A stretch of 64,000 nucleotides of DNA from Melampsora larici-populina 98AG31 (Eukaryota > Basidiomycota > Pucciniomycetes > Pucciniales > Melampsoraceae), in contig NW_006768792.1 in the NCBI RefSeq assembly GCF_000204055.1, positions 855,676 through 919,675 of the forward strand, in the 5' to 3' direction. This document shows positions 43,821 through 55,291 of this stretch, piece after piece; positions within the stretch are counted from its first letter, which is position 1; every line of letters starts with the position of its first letter. The notes below the pieces were generated by a model, which saw only the letters and a program-made list of their open reading frames with translations, did not search any database and was not told where the DNA came from. The position numbers and the translations under genes were made by a program.

Positions 43821-45645
43821 ATGGTCAACATGGATCGTGAGCTAGCTCTTAATGGTTTATCCGAATTTGCGTGAGGATCGATATTGAGGTGTATTTGATT
43901 ATTTACAGACTCACAGAACGGGGAAACGTCACAGGTAAATTATTTCATTTCCAGATAGGAAGAGCTTTTGTAAGCCTGTCAAACTCATGGACGTGTTTTC
44001 TTGATCCATTCGTCAGTCCTCACGCCCGAAAGATACTAATGGAATCGATGAAGAAGAAGGTTAGTTCCTTGACCGAGTCAGATACCATGGTTGCCAGAGG
44101 ATATAACACAGTCACGTCGATTGTCCAGCCGCGCTCTATGACCGACAAATCCGGCTGTGGGGGTTCGAAGCTCAAAACAGGTATACCGATATATCCTCCG
44201 ATCTTTGAGCCAAATCACAGCTGACATGGGATTCATTGATTCGTGTCTCTTTGTGATGGATTGGCTTTGATAGGATGAGACGAAGTTCGGTTTTGATGAT
44301 CAACTTCACCGGAATCACAACCGAGGCGTGTAAAAACATAGTTTTGGCAGGGATAGGATCCATCACTATTGCAGATGAAGGCTTAGTACAGATTGAAGAT
44401 CTAGGGGCGGGTTTCTTTTTCAGAGATGAAGATGTAGGAAAACAGGTGAATTCAGCATCGCACTCTTATATCCACCCAGACGCGTCCAACGGCTGGCCAT
44501 GTCAGATTTTCTGAGTGTCTTGTATCTTCAGCGAGTGCACGCTGGTAGGGATCGTATCAATAGTCTGAATCCACGAGTTCAAGTCATTGGGATCAGCGAA
44601 CAGGTATCCACCAAAATTACGGACATCGAATTCTTGAAGACATTCAATGTGGTATGCCTGAATGATTCAAACTCTTTTGTAATTGTAAGTGTGTTTGTCT
44701 ATTTTTCCTCTTTCGAAGGATATACATCAAGCCAGGGTTGCATGGGACATGTCCCGACATTCTTTTGGGATCAGTAATCCTGTCGCGCCCAACTAGTATA
44801 CTCATCCGAAGGCGCTCATATCTTCAACTTAGTCAGAGGTCAATACAGCATGTAGGAAAGCTGGTGTACCTCTGTTTGTATCAGGATGCTTAGGACTAGA
44901 TGGCTACCTCTTTGTTGACTTGATCGACCACACTTATCTCAGGTTGAGTTTAAATAATCATTACCTTTCAAAACCTTTGATTTGAACTCAGCTGATCCTC
45001 ATGAGTAAACAGAGTAAAAGACGTCGGTTTTGGAGGGGAAAAGACTCAAGAGAAGAAATGTCAAAAATTCGTTCACTTTAGTGAGATGTTAGAAGGATCG
45101 TTGAACCATGTAACACCTCGTCGACATAAAAAAATTTCACCGATGTTATTGGGTTGTCTCGGTTTGTATCTTTGCTCTTCATTTGTCAACATGTCATGTT
45201 TTTCTGACAAATACCTTTGATTACATCAGCACTCTTCCAATTCCAAGCTAGCCATGAAGGAATGTTACCACAGGGATCAGATGACTTACCTGCGTTGGTT
45301 GAAATTTGCGATCAGGTCATCAAAAAACGTAATTTGCAGCAGGTATCCACTCCTACAACAATATTAGAGTCAGTTGCTCCTATTTCAATCTCAATGGCAT
45401 CCAATCCACGAAGTATCACAAAATAATAAATACTTACCTTATGTTCTGTATTTAGGAGATTGTGTCAGTCATCAGGGGCCGAATTTGTTGCCACTTGTGC
45501 CATTGTCGGATCCGTGATGTCTCAAGAAGTATTAAATGTACTTGGCGCACAGCAACCTCCGGTAGTGAATTTGTTTGTATTTGATGGACAACGGTGTGCT
45601 GGGGATGTATATGCTTTAGGTGCTCTTCGTATCGAGCCGTGGTGA
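43821..45645 (+). CDS. AOS1: SUMO-activating enzyme E1 subunit AOS1/SAE1
   Basis: Multi-exon gene. Exons read: 43821-43870, 43909-43934, 44129-44180, 44274-44445, 44532 to about 44690, then VNTACRKAGVPLFVSG, a stretch with VKDVGFGGEKTQEKK, ALFQFQASHEG, and a last exon ending TGA 45643-45645. The ThiF/E1 fold is shown by LYDRQIRLWGFEAQ, NIVLAGIGSITIADE, EDLGAGFFFRDEDVGK and the C-terminal ATCAIVGSVMSQEVLNVLG. AOS1 pairs with UBA2 to adenylate and transfer SUMO; this subunit has no catalytic Cys. The first intron (38 nt) and second exon (26 nt) are unusually small, so the 5' model is less certain than the rest. Confidence 0.88.
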
Positions 45646-46949
45646 ACCTAATCCAAACGAGTAGTCATCCAAGATGCTTTGTTCTCAAAATCTTAAAGAG
45701 ATGGCTTGCCAACCTGGAATTGACGTTACTTGTATATTGGTAAAAAAAATCGGCCGTGACTGGATGATGACTCAATAATATGGCAACTCGACAAGCTGTT
45801 TGACTTTGTCCTATTGAAAGCTTCACTTCCGAGTCTCTATGGTGTGTAGATTCGAAAAGACATTGAAGTTGAAACTCGTCAAGCAGTGAAACGCCTTTAG
45901 CCTGGTTATATTTCAGTGCATTAGCTAGGTGCCTTCAGCCAACTACGCTCATCTTTCCATCTCATGTCTACTTCAAGTAATGAAGGATTGAGGCAGGCAG
46001 TAAATCCGCTTGCATCTATGGGTCTACTTCAAGTACAACATTTGGATCTCTCTCATCAAGTAGACTTTGACTTTACTGCGTATCATTTCGGTATAACAGC
46101 TGATGAACCCTTTCAGACCGCCTGTGTTATCTGAATCTAAAGTGCGGAAATCTCTGAAAGTAATGAACCCAGCGCCTGTTAGCTATGAAGGTGGTGGCTC
46201 AACTATTAACCCTGATCCCATAGAATAGGAACCACACACCATCAAAGCAAAGCTATCAAAATTTCGAACTAAGCATCATAATGGATAAAGAATTACCATA
46301 TCCATATACATATCATCTTCTCAACATCACCTCTGTTAGTATTACCAAGCTTTGGGTTTTAAGACGGCGGAAATAGCTACCGGTAGTCCGACAGAGATCC
46401 AACAAAGCAGTGTTTGATTTATAGATGTATCGCTCACAATACTCACACTTCCAGAATTAAAACAACCAATGACTTTCAATCGACCAAAAGTTCTTTCGAT
46501 CTAGCTTCCCATCGGCAATCTTGATTTGTTGCGAAATGGATTTCTCCAAACCTCAAATTTCACTAAATCGAATCAGTAATGGACAATTTCCTTGGTGATA
46601 AACCGGCAAAGGCATCTGGCAGTCTGCTTACAAACCAAGCTTTTGTCTGTCAAAGGATTCAACTTGAGTATCGTTTTCGACCCTTAATAGTATGTGTATC
46701 CTCGCAAACAAAGCATTCCAAGCTCACTTCGATGCATTTATCTATGGCGGTCAGAGGAATTCCTTACCACTCCTATCGTTGTGGTGTGATTACTTACAAA
46801 TGTGTTAAAGAACCTAAAAGTGGAAGATAGCATAGGTACTCCAGCTTCAACTGCGGCGCGCGTGCACTTCTCAACAAGAGACCTTGTGCGATGCTGTGGT
46901 GATGGCTTCCCTCTGCCCTCCACACATACGACTTCATTCCCGGACCCCA
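45646..46949. other. No gene seen
   Basis: About 1.3 kb without a credible coding region or recognisable repeat, between AOS1 and the duplicated segment. Confidence 0.5.
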
Positions 46950-48070
46950 GAGAAATGCTTTCCGTAGCGGTGTTATGATGGTACCGCCTAGATTCAACTC
47001 CTCCACCTCGAATTTCTTTCGCCTGCGTTGAGCAGAAATCTATACACCGCATGATCCCCGAAGCTACCGAGGCAGGTTTGGAATCGAAGTTTTTCAAGCA
47101 TCATCTTCAATATCTGGGTGTGGTCTTGATCGAATTCTGACACCATTGCAAACCTATCTTCCATCTAAAAGAAATGAATCTGATATTCAATGACATGAAA
47201 AAAATCAGGGTTCAATTTCGTCTTTAGCTTAGGCGAGCTAGCATTTGTGCTGTACAGAAAGTGAGCTGCGCGGCCGCCACTATGAAGGCGACACGAAATT
47301 TGTAAGTTGGTGTGCTCCTGGAGCTACCTGGAGTGAAAGTTTGAAAGCGAATTCTTTCCCACTTTGCGATTGTACAGACATATGCAATCATCAAGGTCAT
47401 GGAAATCCCTTTCATTGATCATATCCTGCTGTGCAGTGAATACTTTGAAGATTTGTCTTCATCGCGAACAACGCATCAGTTGCACAGGAGAACGCGTCAT
47501 CCGCGAGATGTCAAGTCACCCCCGCCATCGCCTTTCAACCTGAAAATATGCTTTTCGATGGAAACCACCGGCGCATCTTTCCTTCTACTCGGCTAATGCG
47601 ATCAATGGAAGGGTGATGAGGATTATACCGCAATGGAACAGTATAGTTGATATCTTTCACCACCTTGTGACCAAACCTTCATACCCCCTAACGCCCTAAT
47701 TGCAACATTAATTTGGAAACACGGTTGATTGGTAGCATGTGGATTGCATGGATGGCATACATGATCATGAGATATACTAGTATAAACGAGTTGGTCGTTT
47801 CTCAAAGATCATTCAGCACTGATTGGACAAGCATAAAAGGTAGGCCTCTTCGCCACATAGGATCACTTATCGCCATCATCATTCATCAGGCTTCCTCTTT
47901 AGTCCAACAGTAAGCTATTAGGTACGATAGAAGCTCTTCTTATCATAAATCATTATATTTCCCATTTTTCAAGCCTTGACAAATAATATATTGTCTAATT
48001 GCTACGCTGTTTTTATCGTAAATTTCTAGGAATTTTCACTTTCAATTATCGCAATCCAAGATAACTCATC

Positions 48071-49296
48071 ATGATATCAATGAAGCGCATGTTTGCTTTT
48101 ACGTTTGCATCGGCTGTCCTTTTGGGTAAGTCTTCATGATGATCATGCCGCTTTGCTCTTTGATGAAGTCCGACAAGCGGACTGTTAACATCTTTTATTT
48201 TTTGCATAGCTTTGACCATGCATGAAGAAGCAGCGGCCTTTCCCTTGAATCAAATCAAGACGTAAGTGATTGCAATCATGGACCATCGAAAAGGGATCCT
48301 GCTCTCATGCTCATTTTCCATCATGTAGGCGCGGGTTAGTCCAGCGTGATGTTGGCATGATGATGGAGAATCCAAATCAGGAAGCCCACTTGATTGTAAG
48401 CTCTCGCGTCTAGAACGTAGTACCTAGCACAATCACGCTCATTCACTTGCTTATTTTCTTACCACCGCCAGGAACGAGGCGATTATGAGGTCGAGAAGCC
48501 AAAGAACACTGCGCCGGTCTCACCTGCGTACGATTCGTCGCCCAAGGTTCCCGCGGTGCCAGCCTATAAGCCGGAGCCGGAGTCACCAAAGTATCCTACC
48601 CAGAAACACCACAAACCTGAGCATGAGCCACCAAAGTTCCATGAACCTGAGCATAAGCCGCCAAAGTACCCAACCCCACCTACCCACAAACCGATGCCTG
48701 AGCCACCCAAGACTCCCACTCCACCTACCTATAAGCCGACTCCTGAGCCACCCAAGTACCCAACCCCGCCTAAGACTCCAATTCCACCCAAATACGAGCC
48801 AACTCCCGAGCCACCAAAGTATCCGAGCCCTCCCAAGACTCCCACTCCACCTACCTATAAGCCGACTCCTGAGCCACCCAAGTACCCAACCCCGCCTAAG
48901 ACTCCAATTCCACCCAAATACGAGCCAACTCCCGAGCCACCAAAGTATCCGAGCCCTCCCAAGACTCCCACTCCACCTACCTATAAGCCGACTCCTGAGC
49001 CACCCAAATACCCAACCCCGCCTAAGACTCCAATCCCACCCAAGCACGAGCCAACTCCCGAGCCACCCAAGTACCCAACCCCGCCTAAGACTCCAATTCC
49101 ATCCAAGCACGAGCCAACTCCCGAGCCACCCAAGTATCCAACCCCGCCCAAGACTCCAATTCCACCCAAATACGAGCCAACCCCTGAGCCACCCAAGTAT
49201 CCAAGCCCTCCCAAGACTCCTACTGAACCTGCCTATGAAAAGACCGCTGAGGCACCAAAATATCCTACCCCACCTACCTATAAGCCAACACCTTAG
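48071..49296 (+). CDS. Secreted proline-rich tandem-repeat protein A
   Basis: Exons 48071-48125, 48210-48261, 48329-48395 and 48472-49296; GT-AG introns, phases agree; 332 residues. The N-terminus MKRMFAFTFASAVLLAL is a signal peptide, probably cleaved near EEAAA. A pro-like region with RGLVQRD follows, then about 240 residues of extensin-like repeats of the type PEPPKYPTPPKTP with alternating Lys/Glu. It ends at TAG (49294-49296), where paralogue B has GAG; 12 more tail codons remain readable in copy A. A secreted wall-associated or effector-like protein is likely; the function is unknown. The same DNA is open in other frames because of the repeat. Confidence 0.8.
48731..49260 (+). repeat. 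126-bp higher-order coding repeat
   Basis: The word ATAAGCCGACTCCTGAGCCA recurs at 48731, 48857 and 48983, giving a 126-bp (42-codon) unit, itself built of about 42-bp PEPPKY submodules. Later units are shortened and more variable. Confidence 0.9.
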
Positions 49297-49610
49297 TCCA
49301 CGGACTATTTCTGCTCTTCAAAGAGCAAGCCTGAATGATGACTTATGAATTTTTCTCTTAATTTTCGTTCATCCATCAAACTCCTCTGTATCAGTGCGCG
49401 AATGATAAATTAAACTTCCATTTTGAATTGTGAGCAAGTGGTTAGCCCGTGTACTTCAGATGACAAAGCGTTTCAAATCATTCTCTCTTTCTCATTTTCT
49501 TTTATCTGTATAGTAGTACTGTCTGATGGACACCTGATAAGAGCTTTTTGGCTCGTTGCTTCTAAATGCTGAAATGAAATGTGTTTGTTATCCACATGTT
49601 TTCCTCGGAT

Positions 49611-50059
49611 TCCAAAACCTGACCTGTTATCGGATGATGATATGCGAGGCAATTTACAAGTCGATTTTTTCCCTTCCAACAGGTCTCTGAGGCATTATGA
49701 CGAATTGTCCTTCCCCAACTCCCGCAATAAGCTTTCCCCTCGCGTAGCTGAAACCTAGGCAAGGGATTAGCAACCTTTCGGATGCAGTGTATAAAAGTTA
49801 GAAAATGAATGGATCATCTGTTTAACACCATCTTGAAACTGGTTGCAACTGGTTCCAAAGCTTGAGTTGCACCAGGGCCCAGAGTCAGGTGTCAGAAATC
49901 ACTCAAGAGTCCTGTTACATAGTGTTTTCTTTATGTTGTTCATTGCATGTACTGCGTGAACGATTGGTTAGCATTTTTGTAATTTGTGACTTACTTGAAC
50001 AGGTTCATCAATTGGAACATGCCATGTCGCCAATAATTTCCCTCAAACAGTGATAACAT
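49611..50059. other. Spacer between duplicated segments, no gene seen
   Basis: No ORF with support; no recognisable repeat. Confidence 0.4.
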
Positions 50060-52385
50060 GTAACACTCTACGTAGCAGTGTTATGAAGGTAGCATCCAAA
50101 TGCAGTGATATGGGAAGATCTGTCTTTTCCACTCTGAATCTCGTCCGGTCTCCTGAAAAATTGCTTGAGGATCAAAGAGTCTACCACTTGCATCATGGTT
50201 CACTAGATGCTCGAGCAGATATCCATAAACCACATGGCTCCCGAACCTGCCGAGGCAGGTTACAAGTCGAAGTATCTTTTTCGACCAATATCTCCGGAGG
50301 ATATCTGGATGTGGTCTCGATCGAATTATGATACATACCACTGTAGACTCATCTTGCATCTAAAGGACACGAAAATGATATTCCATGACTTCAGGCAAAA
50401 ATTTCATGGTTCAACTTCGCCTTGAACTCATGCGCGCTAAACACATCGAGAATCAAGAATCTGTTGTAAAGGAAGTGCGCTGTGCGGCTGCCACTACGGA
50501 GGCGACCCGAAGCTTGTAAGCTTGTGTGCTGAATATGAGGACCTGAAGTGAAAGTTTGAAAGGTTTTCTCTCACTTCGAGCTTGTATCATCAATGTCACG
50601 AAAATCCATTGATATTCTAATGTATAGTGAATGCGTTGAATATTTATCTTCAATATCGGACAACCAATCGATTCCATAGGAGAACACGACACCCGCAATA
50701 TGTTGGGTTGACCACAATGCACACCCTATGTCAAAGTGAAATTGTGCTTTTCAATGGAAATCGGCCAGGGGTATATCTCTTTCGACTCGGTCAAGGTGAT
50801 CAATGGAAGGCTGATGCGGATTCTCAACAGCACAGCTGATGGCCTTGAGCATCTTGTACCGACGCTTCCACATCCTGTAACATAGGTGAATTGCATGGAT
50901 GAGATACCTAGTCACTGGCATGTACTGACACACACGAGTTTGTCGCTTCTCAAGAATCATTACTGATTGGGCAAGCATAAAAGCCGGTCACGTTCGCTAC
51001 CTCGAGTCATTTATCGCCATCATCATTCATCAAGTCTTCTCTTGAGTCACATAGTGAATTATTAGGTACGATGGAAGCTTTCTTATTCCATTCGATGAAT
51101 TATTCCATTTCTCGCTGTGCTAGCCGTCACAGATAACGTCTTATCTAATTCTCATGCTGTTTTTGTGATATACTTCTAGCAAACTTCGCTTTCGATTATC
51201 GCAGTTCAAGATACAATTTCTCAATCTCACCATGTTATCCATGAAACGCATTTTCGCTTTTGCATTTGCTTCAGCGGTTCTTTTGGGCAAGTTCACGTAT
51301 TGATTATGCTCCTTCCTTTGCTCTTTGATGACGCCTACAATCCAGAGAACATGCCGAGTGCTGACGTGTTGCATATTCAATACAATAGCTTTGACCATGC
51401 ATCAAGACGCGACGGCTTCTCCCTTAGATCAATCCAAGGCGTAAGTGACTGCAGTCATGGACTATTGGCAAAGGATCTTGCTCTCATGCTCATTTATCCA
51501 TCATGTAGGGCACGAGTAATTGAGCGTGATGTTGGCTTGATGATGGAGAATCCAAATCAAGACGCGCACTTGATTGTAAGCTCTCGCGTCCAAACATAAT
51601 GTCGATCACAATCGTGTTCACTCACTTGTCTCTTTTCTTGCCACCACCAGGAAAGAGGCGACTATGAAGCCGAGCAGCCAAAGTACGATGCTCCGACTGC
51701 ATCTACTTACGATTCGCCTCCGAAGGTTCCCGCGGCGCCAGCCTATCAGCCGGAGCCTGAGTCGCCAACGTATCCATCCCATAAGCCGACCCATAAGCCA
51801 AAGTCCCATAAGCCGACTCATAAGTCAAAGTCCCATAAGCCAGCACATAAACATCCCAAGCACCAAACCCAACCTACCCACGAATCAACGCCTGAGTCAC
51901 CCACGTACTCAGCTCCTCCTACGTATGAGCCAACACCCGAGCCACCAAAGTATCCGACTACCTCCGAGACTCCTACTCCATCTACCCATGAATCTACTCC
52001 TGAGGCACCAAAATATTCGACCCCGCCTGCCGATAATCCAACACCTGAGTCCACAGACTACGTCAGCTCTTCCAAGAGCAATGATTATTCAAAATGAATA
52101 TCTTTGTATCAATGTTGGTTTATCCATCAAACTCTTTTGTATCAGTGCGCAAAGAATAGCTTCATTATTTATGTTTAAACATCGTGATCAAACTTCCAAC
52201 CCGTGTATTTCAGACAACGAAGTGTTTTCAAGTATCCTCTCCTAATTTGGCCTATTTAGTCCTGCGGCCTGTTATCTACCAGACAAGAGTACTCTGCCTG
52301 GTATCTACCAGATAAAATTTGTTTGGCTTGTGGCTTTCAAATAGTGCAATGAAATGTGTTTCTTATTCATGCAGTTTCCTTATAT
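50060..52385 (+). repeat. Segmental duplication, copy B
   Basis: Paralogous to 46950-49610 over upstream, gene and downstream sequence. Contains a perfect 8-bp-arm palindrome AACCTGCCGAGGCAGGTT near 50247-50264 that is degenerate in copy A. Confidence 0.8.
51232..52097 (+). CDS. Secreted proline-rich protein B (paralogue of A)
   Basis: Exons 51232-51286, 51389-51440, 51509-51575 and 51651-52097, with the same exon lengths as copy A for the first three; 206 residues. Signal peptide MKRIFAFAFASAVLLAL, then a conserved propeptide-like block (ERDVGLMMENPNQDAHLIERGDYE, the same position as in A). The repeat region differs: HKPTHKPKSHK-type His/Lys/Pro repeats and only a few PEPPKYP units. The tail ESTDYVSSSKS is present. 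The first intron begins GC (51287) where A has GT, so it is a GC-AG intron or a splice defect. Strong N-terminal conservation with a diverged repeat suggests selection on the processed N-terminus or rapid repeat turnover. Confidence 0.78.
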
Positions 52386-52561
52386 TCCAAAAACCTAGCC
52401 CTTTTTGAACTTGTATGGTGGTGTTTGGTGTATTGAAAACCCAGGAGATACATTGAGACAGTTTAAGAATTTGATCATTTGGATCCTATCAACTAAAACC
52501 TGCTTGCAAACGTTGTGAAATAGACCAAGGGTATGAGCAAATTCAGAAGTTCCAAACATTA

Positions 52562-52721
52562 GTGGCTCTCAAACCTGACCCAGTTTCAAAAAACCCGGTT
52601 GCCCCAGTTGAATTTTTGGCTGGGAGCTGTCAACAAATGTCAACTTGATACACAAAGTTACTGCCAAAAAACAACTGGGTCAACTGGGTTTTTTGAAAAC
52701 CGGGGCAGGTTTGAGAGCCAC
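52562..52721. mobile_element. TA-flanked foldback MITE, 160 bp
   Basis: The ends GTGGCTCTCAAACCTG and its reverse complement enclose further inverted blocks (CAAAAAACCCGG / CCGG...TTTTTTG and CCAGTTG / CAACTGG), so nearly the whole element folds back. TA lies on both sides (52560-52561 and 52722-52723). Confidence 0.7.
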
Positions 52722-52797
52722 TATTATATGATATTGGAATATTTTGCAAAATGGTCAATGGAGATGGCCCAAAAATGACACCCAGCCACCACATATG

Positions 52798-54147
52798 TGG
52801 TACACAAATATTGTTCTGGAAATTTCCAGAACACTTTTTCCAGAACGCCAGAAGTTTTTTTGTTTGGTGTGTTCTGGCGTTCTGGTGTTGTGCAACTTTG
52901 AATGCCCCACACTCCAGAATTCCAGAAGCCCGACTACACCATGAACCAAACCACCACCTACTCCGCTGGCACTCCCCTCATCCCCTAGGACACCAAATCT
53001 CATCCCTCTCCCATCTCAGCACTTCCATTCTCACTTCTCGATTATGGCTCAAAAAAACCCAACCTCAACTTGAAAGATTCACGTATGTATAATATTACAT
53101 ACTTTCTCAAAGGCAGATGGGGAAGATTGGCCTGCCGAGTTGAAAGTTCAAAGCGATTGAAGAACTCTGAACGCCTGTTTCAATCGACAGGACATTTAAG
53201 GCCTCTTTGCACCAAACCCATCGCACAAACGACTGATGTTCATGAATCCGGGCAAGATACTACGCGGCAAGATGCTTTTTTCACTCAATCTATTGCGACT
53301 CAAAGTGTTTGAAATGGGCTTGGGAACAATAATCATTTTATCTTTCATCTTAGTGTCGCTGTTTCACTAGTTTTCAAGCTTTTGAGTTTTCTTTCTAGTT
53401 TCCTTCTATATAGCTTTCTAACTCAAATCTTTTGTAAGGTATATACACTTGATATTCATTTTGATTTGAATGAGGGTTTGTTCATTTTTATTGAGATGAA
53501 TGAGAAAATAAAACGTGCATCGTTCAAAGATACTCCTTCCCGATGCATATCAAACATTCCATTCGCATAGTCACATCTTGATTGCTTTTGAGAAAGCTTT
53601 CAAACCCGATAACAAGTACAAAGAGTACAAATTGAGACTTAAGAAAGAATCTCAATATGATGATACCTGTATTGATCGATTTTTGTGCTTGAAAACCGGG
53701 AGAAGGTGGATGAAAATCATAAGAGTAAAACGACCTCTATGTATCGATTGGATTGCAGTGAAAGCTTTGCCTCTGAGTATTAATTGATTCACGGTGAATG
53801 ACCCATCTCAAGCCAATAAAAATTTCTCGATACCTGGAATGGGTTCCGTATAGAAGTTTGGTGATCTGAAGTTCAAATTGAAGGTCGATTAAAAGACCTG
53901 AAGCGCAGATGGGTGAATTTGTAAAGTGAACGGCGTGATAACTTGATCTTCTTGGGTTGGCTTGAGGTAGTCGTTGTTGATCACTTGATCCATGTTTGTT
54001 AGGTGATGCATGTGGGGAATGAACGGCTGCAGCAGAAAGTTTATGTGTGTATTTGTGTTTTTTCCAGAACGCCAGAACGCTTCCCGAAGGGTTCTGGAGT
54101 TCTGGAAAAAACCTTCTGGAAATTGCCAGAACAATATTTGTGTACCA
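52798..54147. mobile_element. Inverted-repeat element with palindromic CCAGAAC ends, 1350 bp
   Basis: Left end TGGTACACAAATATTGTTCT and right end its reverse complement; the arms match for about 55 bp with few changes. Inside each end is another hairpin: perfect 14-bp arms at 52840-52853 and 52872-52885 on the left, 15-bp imperfect arms at 54064-54078 and 54091-54105 on the right, all built from CCAGAACGCCAGAA. No clear target duplication. The interior has only short ORFs, so it is probably non-autonomous. Confidence 0.65.
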
Positions 54148-55014
54148 TAATAGTACAATGGCATGTTGATCTAAGTATTGACGCCAGATGTGCACTTGCC
54201 GCCACAGATTATTGGTATGCCTCAGTACTTGTCTTGTGCCTCATTGCTTACCACAACAGTCAATACCATGTTTGCCATAACAAACATAAACTTGATCCTG
54301 CAGGACCTGACCAAAGTCACCTTTCTATGGAAGGCACAACCTTTTGGTAGGACATCAATTATGAAGAGTTTAATCAATACCTACACCTTTGCTCCACATC
54401 GTGTGCATAGGGTATCACATCTATATATAGTGACCTGTGACTTTGCTCAAGCCAGAAAGGCATCTCCTGTTCCCCGCTCTGTCTTTCCACCAGATATCCG
54501 CTACACCCTGTTTCCACTTCATTGCATCCTCCTGTTGAAATAAGGTGTTTATATGTTGTGTTTCTTTCGACTACGTTCAAGAACTTACAAGTTATGTTGT
54601 TATCAAATTATACAACTAATTCAAACAGTTCATTTTGTGAGAAGGTCACTAGAGCTTGGGTGTTGTGAGGGAAGTTGACTGGAGCTAGAAAGTAGAAGTG
54701 AATGTTGTATATGTTATGGTGTGAAAGCTAAGAAGAGTTAAGTTGAACTCAAGGTCGGAAAAGTTGTTTTAAATGGATGTGATAGTCATTGTGTTTGTTT
54801 TTGTTTTCTCATGATTGGTGACGTGATGTGTGTGATTATGTTGAAGGGTTTTTCATATATATCTGACTGTCTTTCACCTTTAGAATCTTTTTCCTCTTGT
54901 CAAGGAAAATATTCTAAAGGTAGGGTATTGATTTTTCTAATCCAATTATTTGATTGATACTAAACTTGTGTCTCAATAATGTTGGTGTGGTTTGTTGGTT
55001 TTGTTTTTTGTTTT
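54148..55014. other. No gene seen
   Basis: Short ORFs only. The word GTCAAGGAAAATATTCTAAAG near 54898 recurs beside the direct repeat at 55151. Confidence 0.4.
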
Positions 55015-55137
55015 AGTCTGTTATTCTTCTTTGTCAGGTCCGTGAGCGTTGAGCTCTATTTTTATCTTAGTTATTCAGCTGTGTCTCGTCAACACATAAA
55101 GCTGAATCTTTTGTGTTCACCTTATAAAAGGTGTGTT
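55015..55137 (+). repeat. 123-bp tandem repeat, copy 1
   Basis: Matches 55169-55291 except two C-to-T changes, both at CpG (GTCCGTG/GTCTGTG and TCTCGTC/TCTTGTC). Period 154 bp. A diverged third copy may lie near 55745-55850. Confidence 0.9.
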
Positions 55138-55168
55138 TGTATTTTGCTGGTCAAGGAAAATATTCTAA

Positions 55169-55291
55169 AGTCTGTTATTCTTCTTTGTCAGGTCTGTGAG
55201 CGTTGAGCTCTATTTTTATCTTAGTTATTCAGCTGTGTCTTGTCAACACATAAAGCTGAATCTTTTGTGTTCACCTTATAAAAGGTGTGTT
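55169..55291 (+). repeat. 123-bp tandem repeat, copy 2
   Basis: Second copy; it carries T at both CpG positions. Contains a small hairpin CACCTTATAAAAGGTG in both copies. Confidence 0.9.

Larger units (their letters stand above)
46950..49610 (+). repeat. Segmental duplication, copy A
   Basis: Diverged homology with 50060-52385: upstream blocks such as GAGGCAGGTT, CGCGGCCGCCACTA and GTGAAAGTTTGAAAG, all exons and introns of the proline-rich gene, and the 3' region to GAAATGTGTTTGTTAT. The pitch between copies is about 3.1 kb. Confidence 0.8.

Noticed and set aside
48000..49300. CRISPR-like array from the regular repeats
   Set aside because: The repeats are coding, lack unique spacers, and the genome is eukaryotic.
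48485..49348. Long Arg/His/Ser/Pro-rich ORF in another frame, and two minus-strand Gly/Trp-rich ORFs over the proline repeats
   Set aside because: They are by-products of a repeat whose unit is a multiple of three; only the frame with the signal peptide and spliced exons joins into a full gene.
52744..53092. Possible gene with ORFs spanning 52744-53092
   Set aside because: These ORFs lie across the palindromic TIR of a non-coding element and have no family resemblance.
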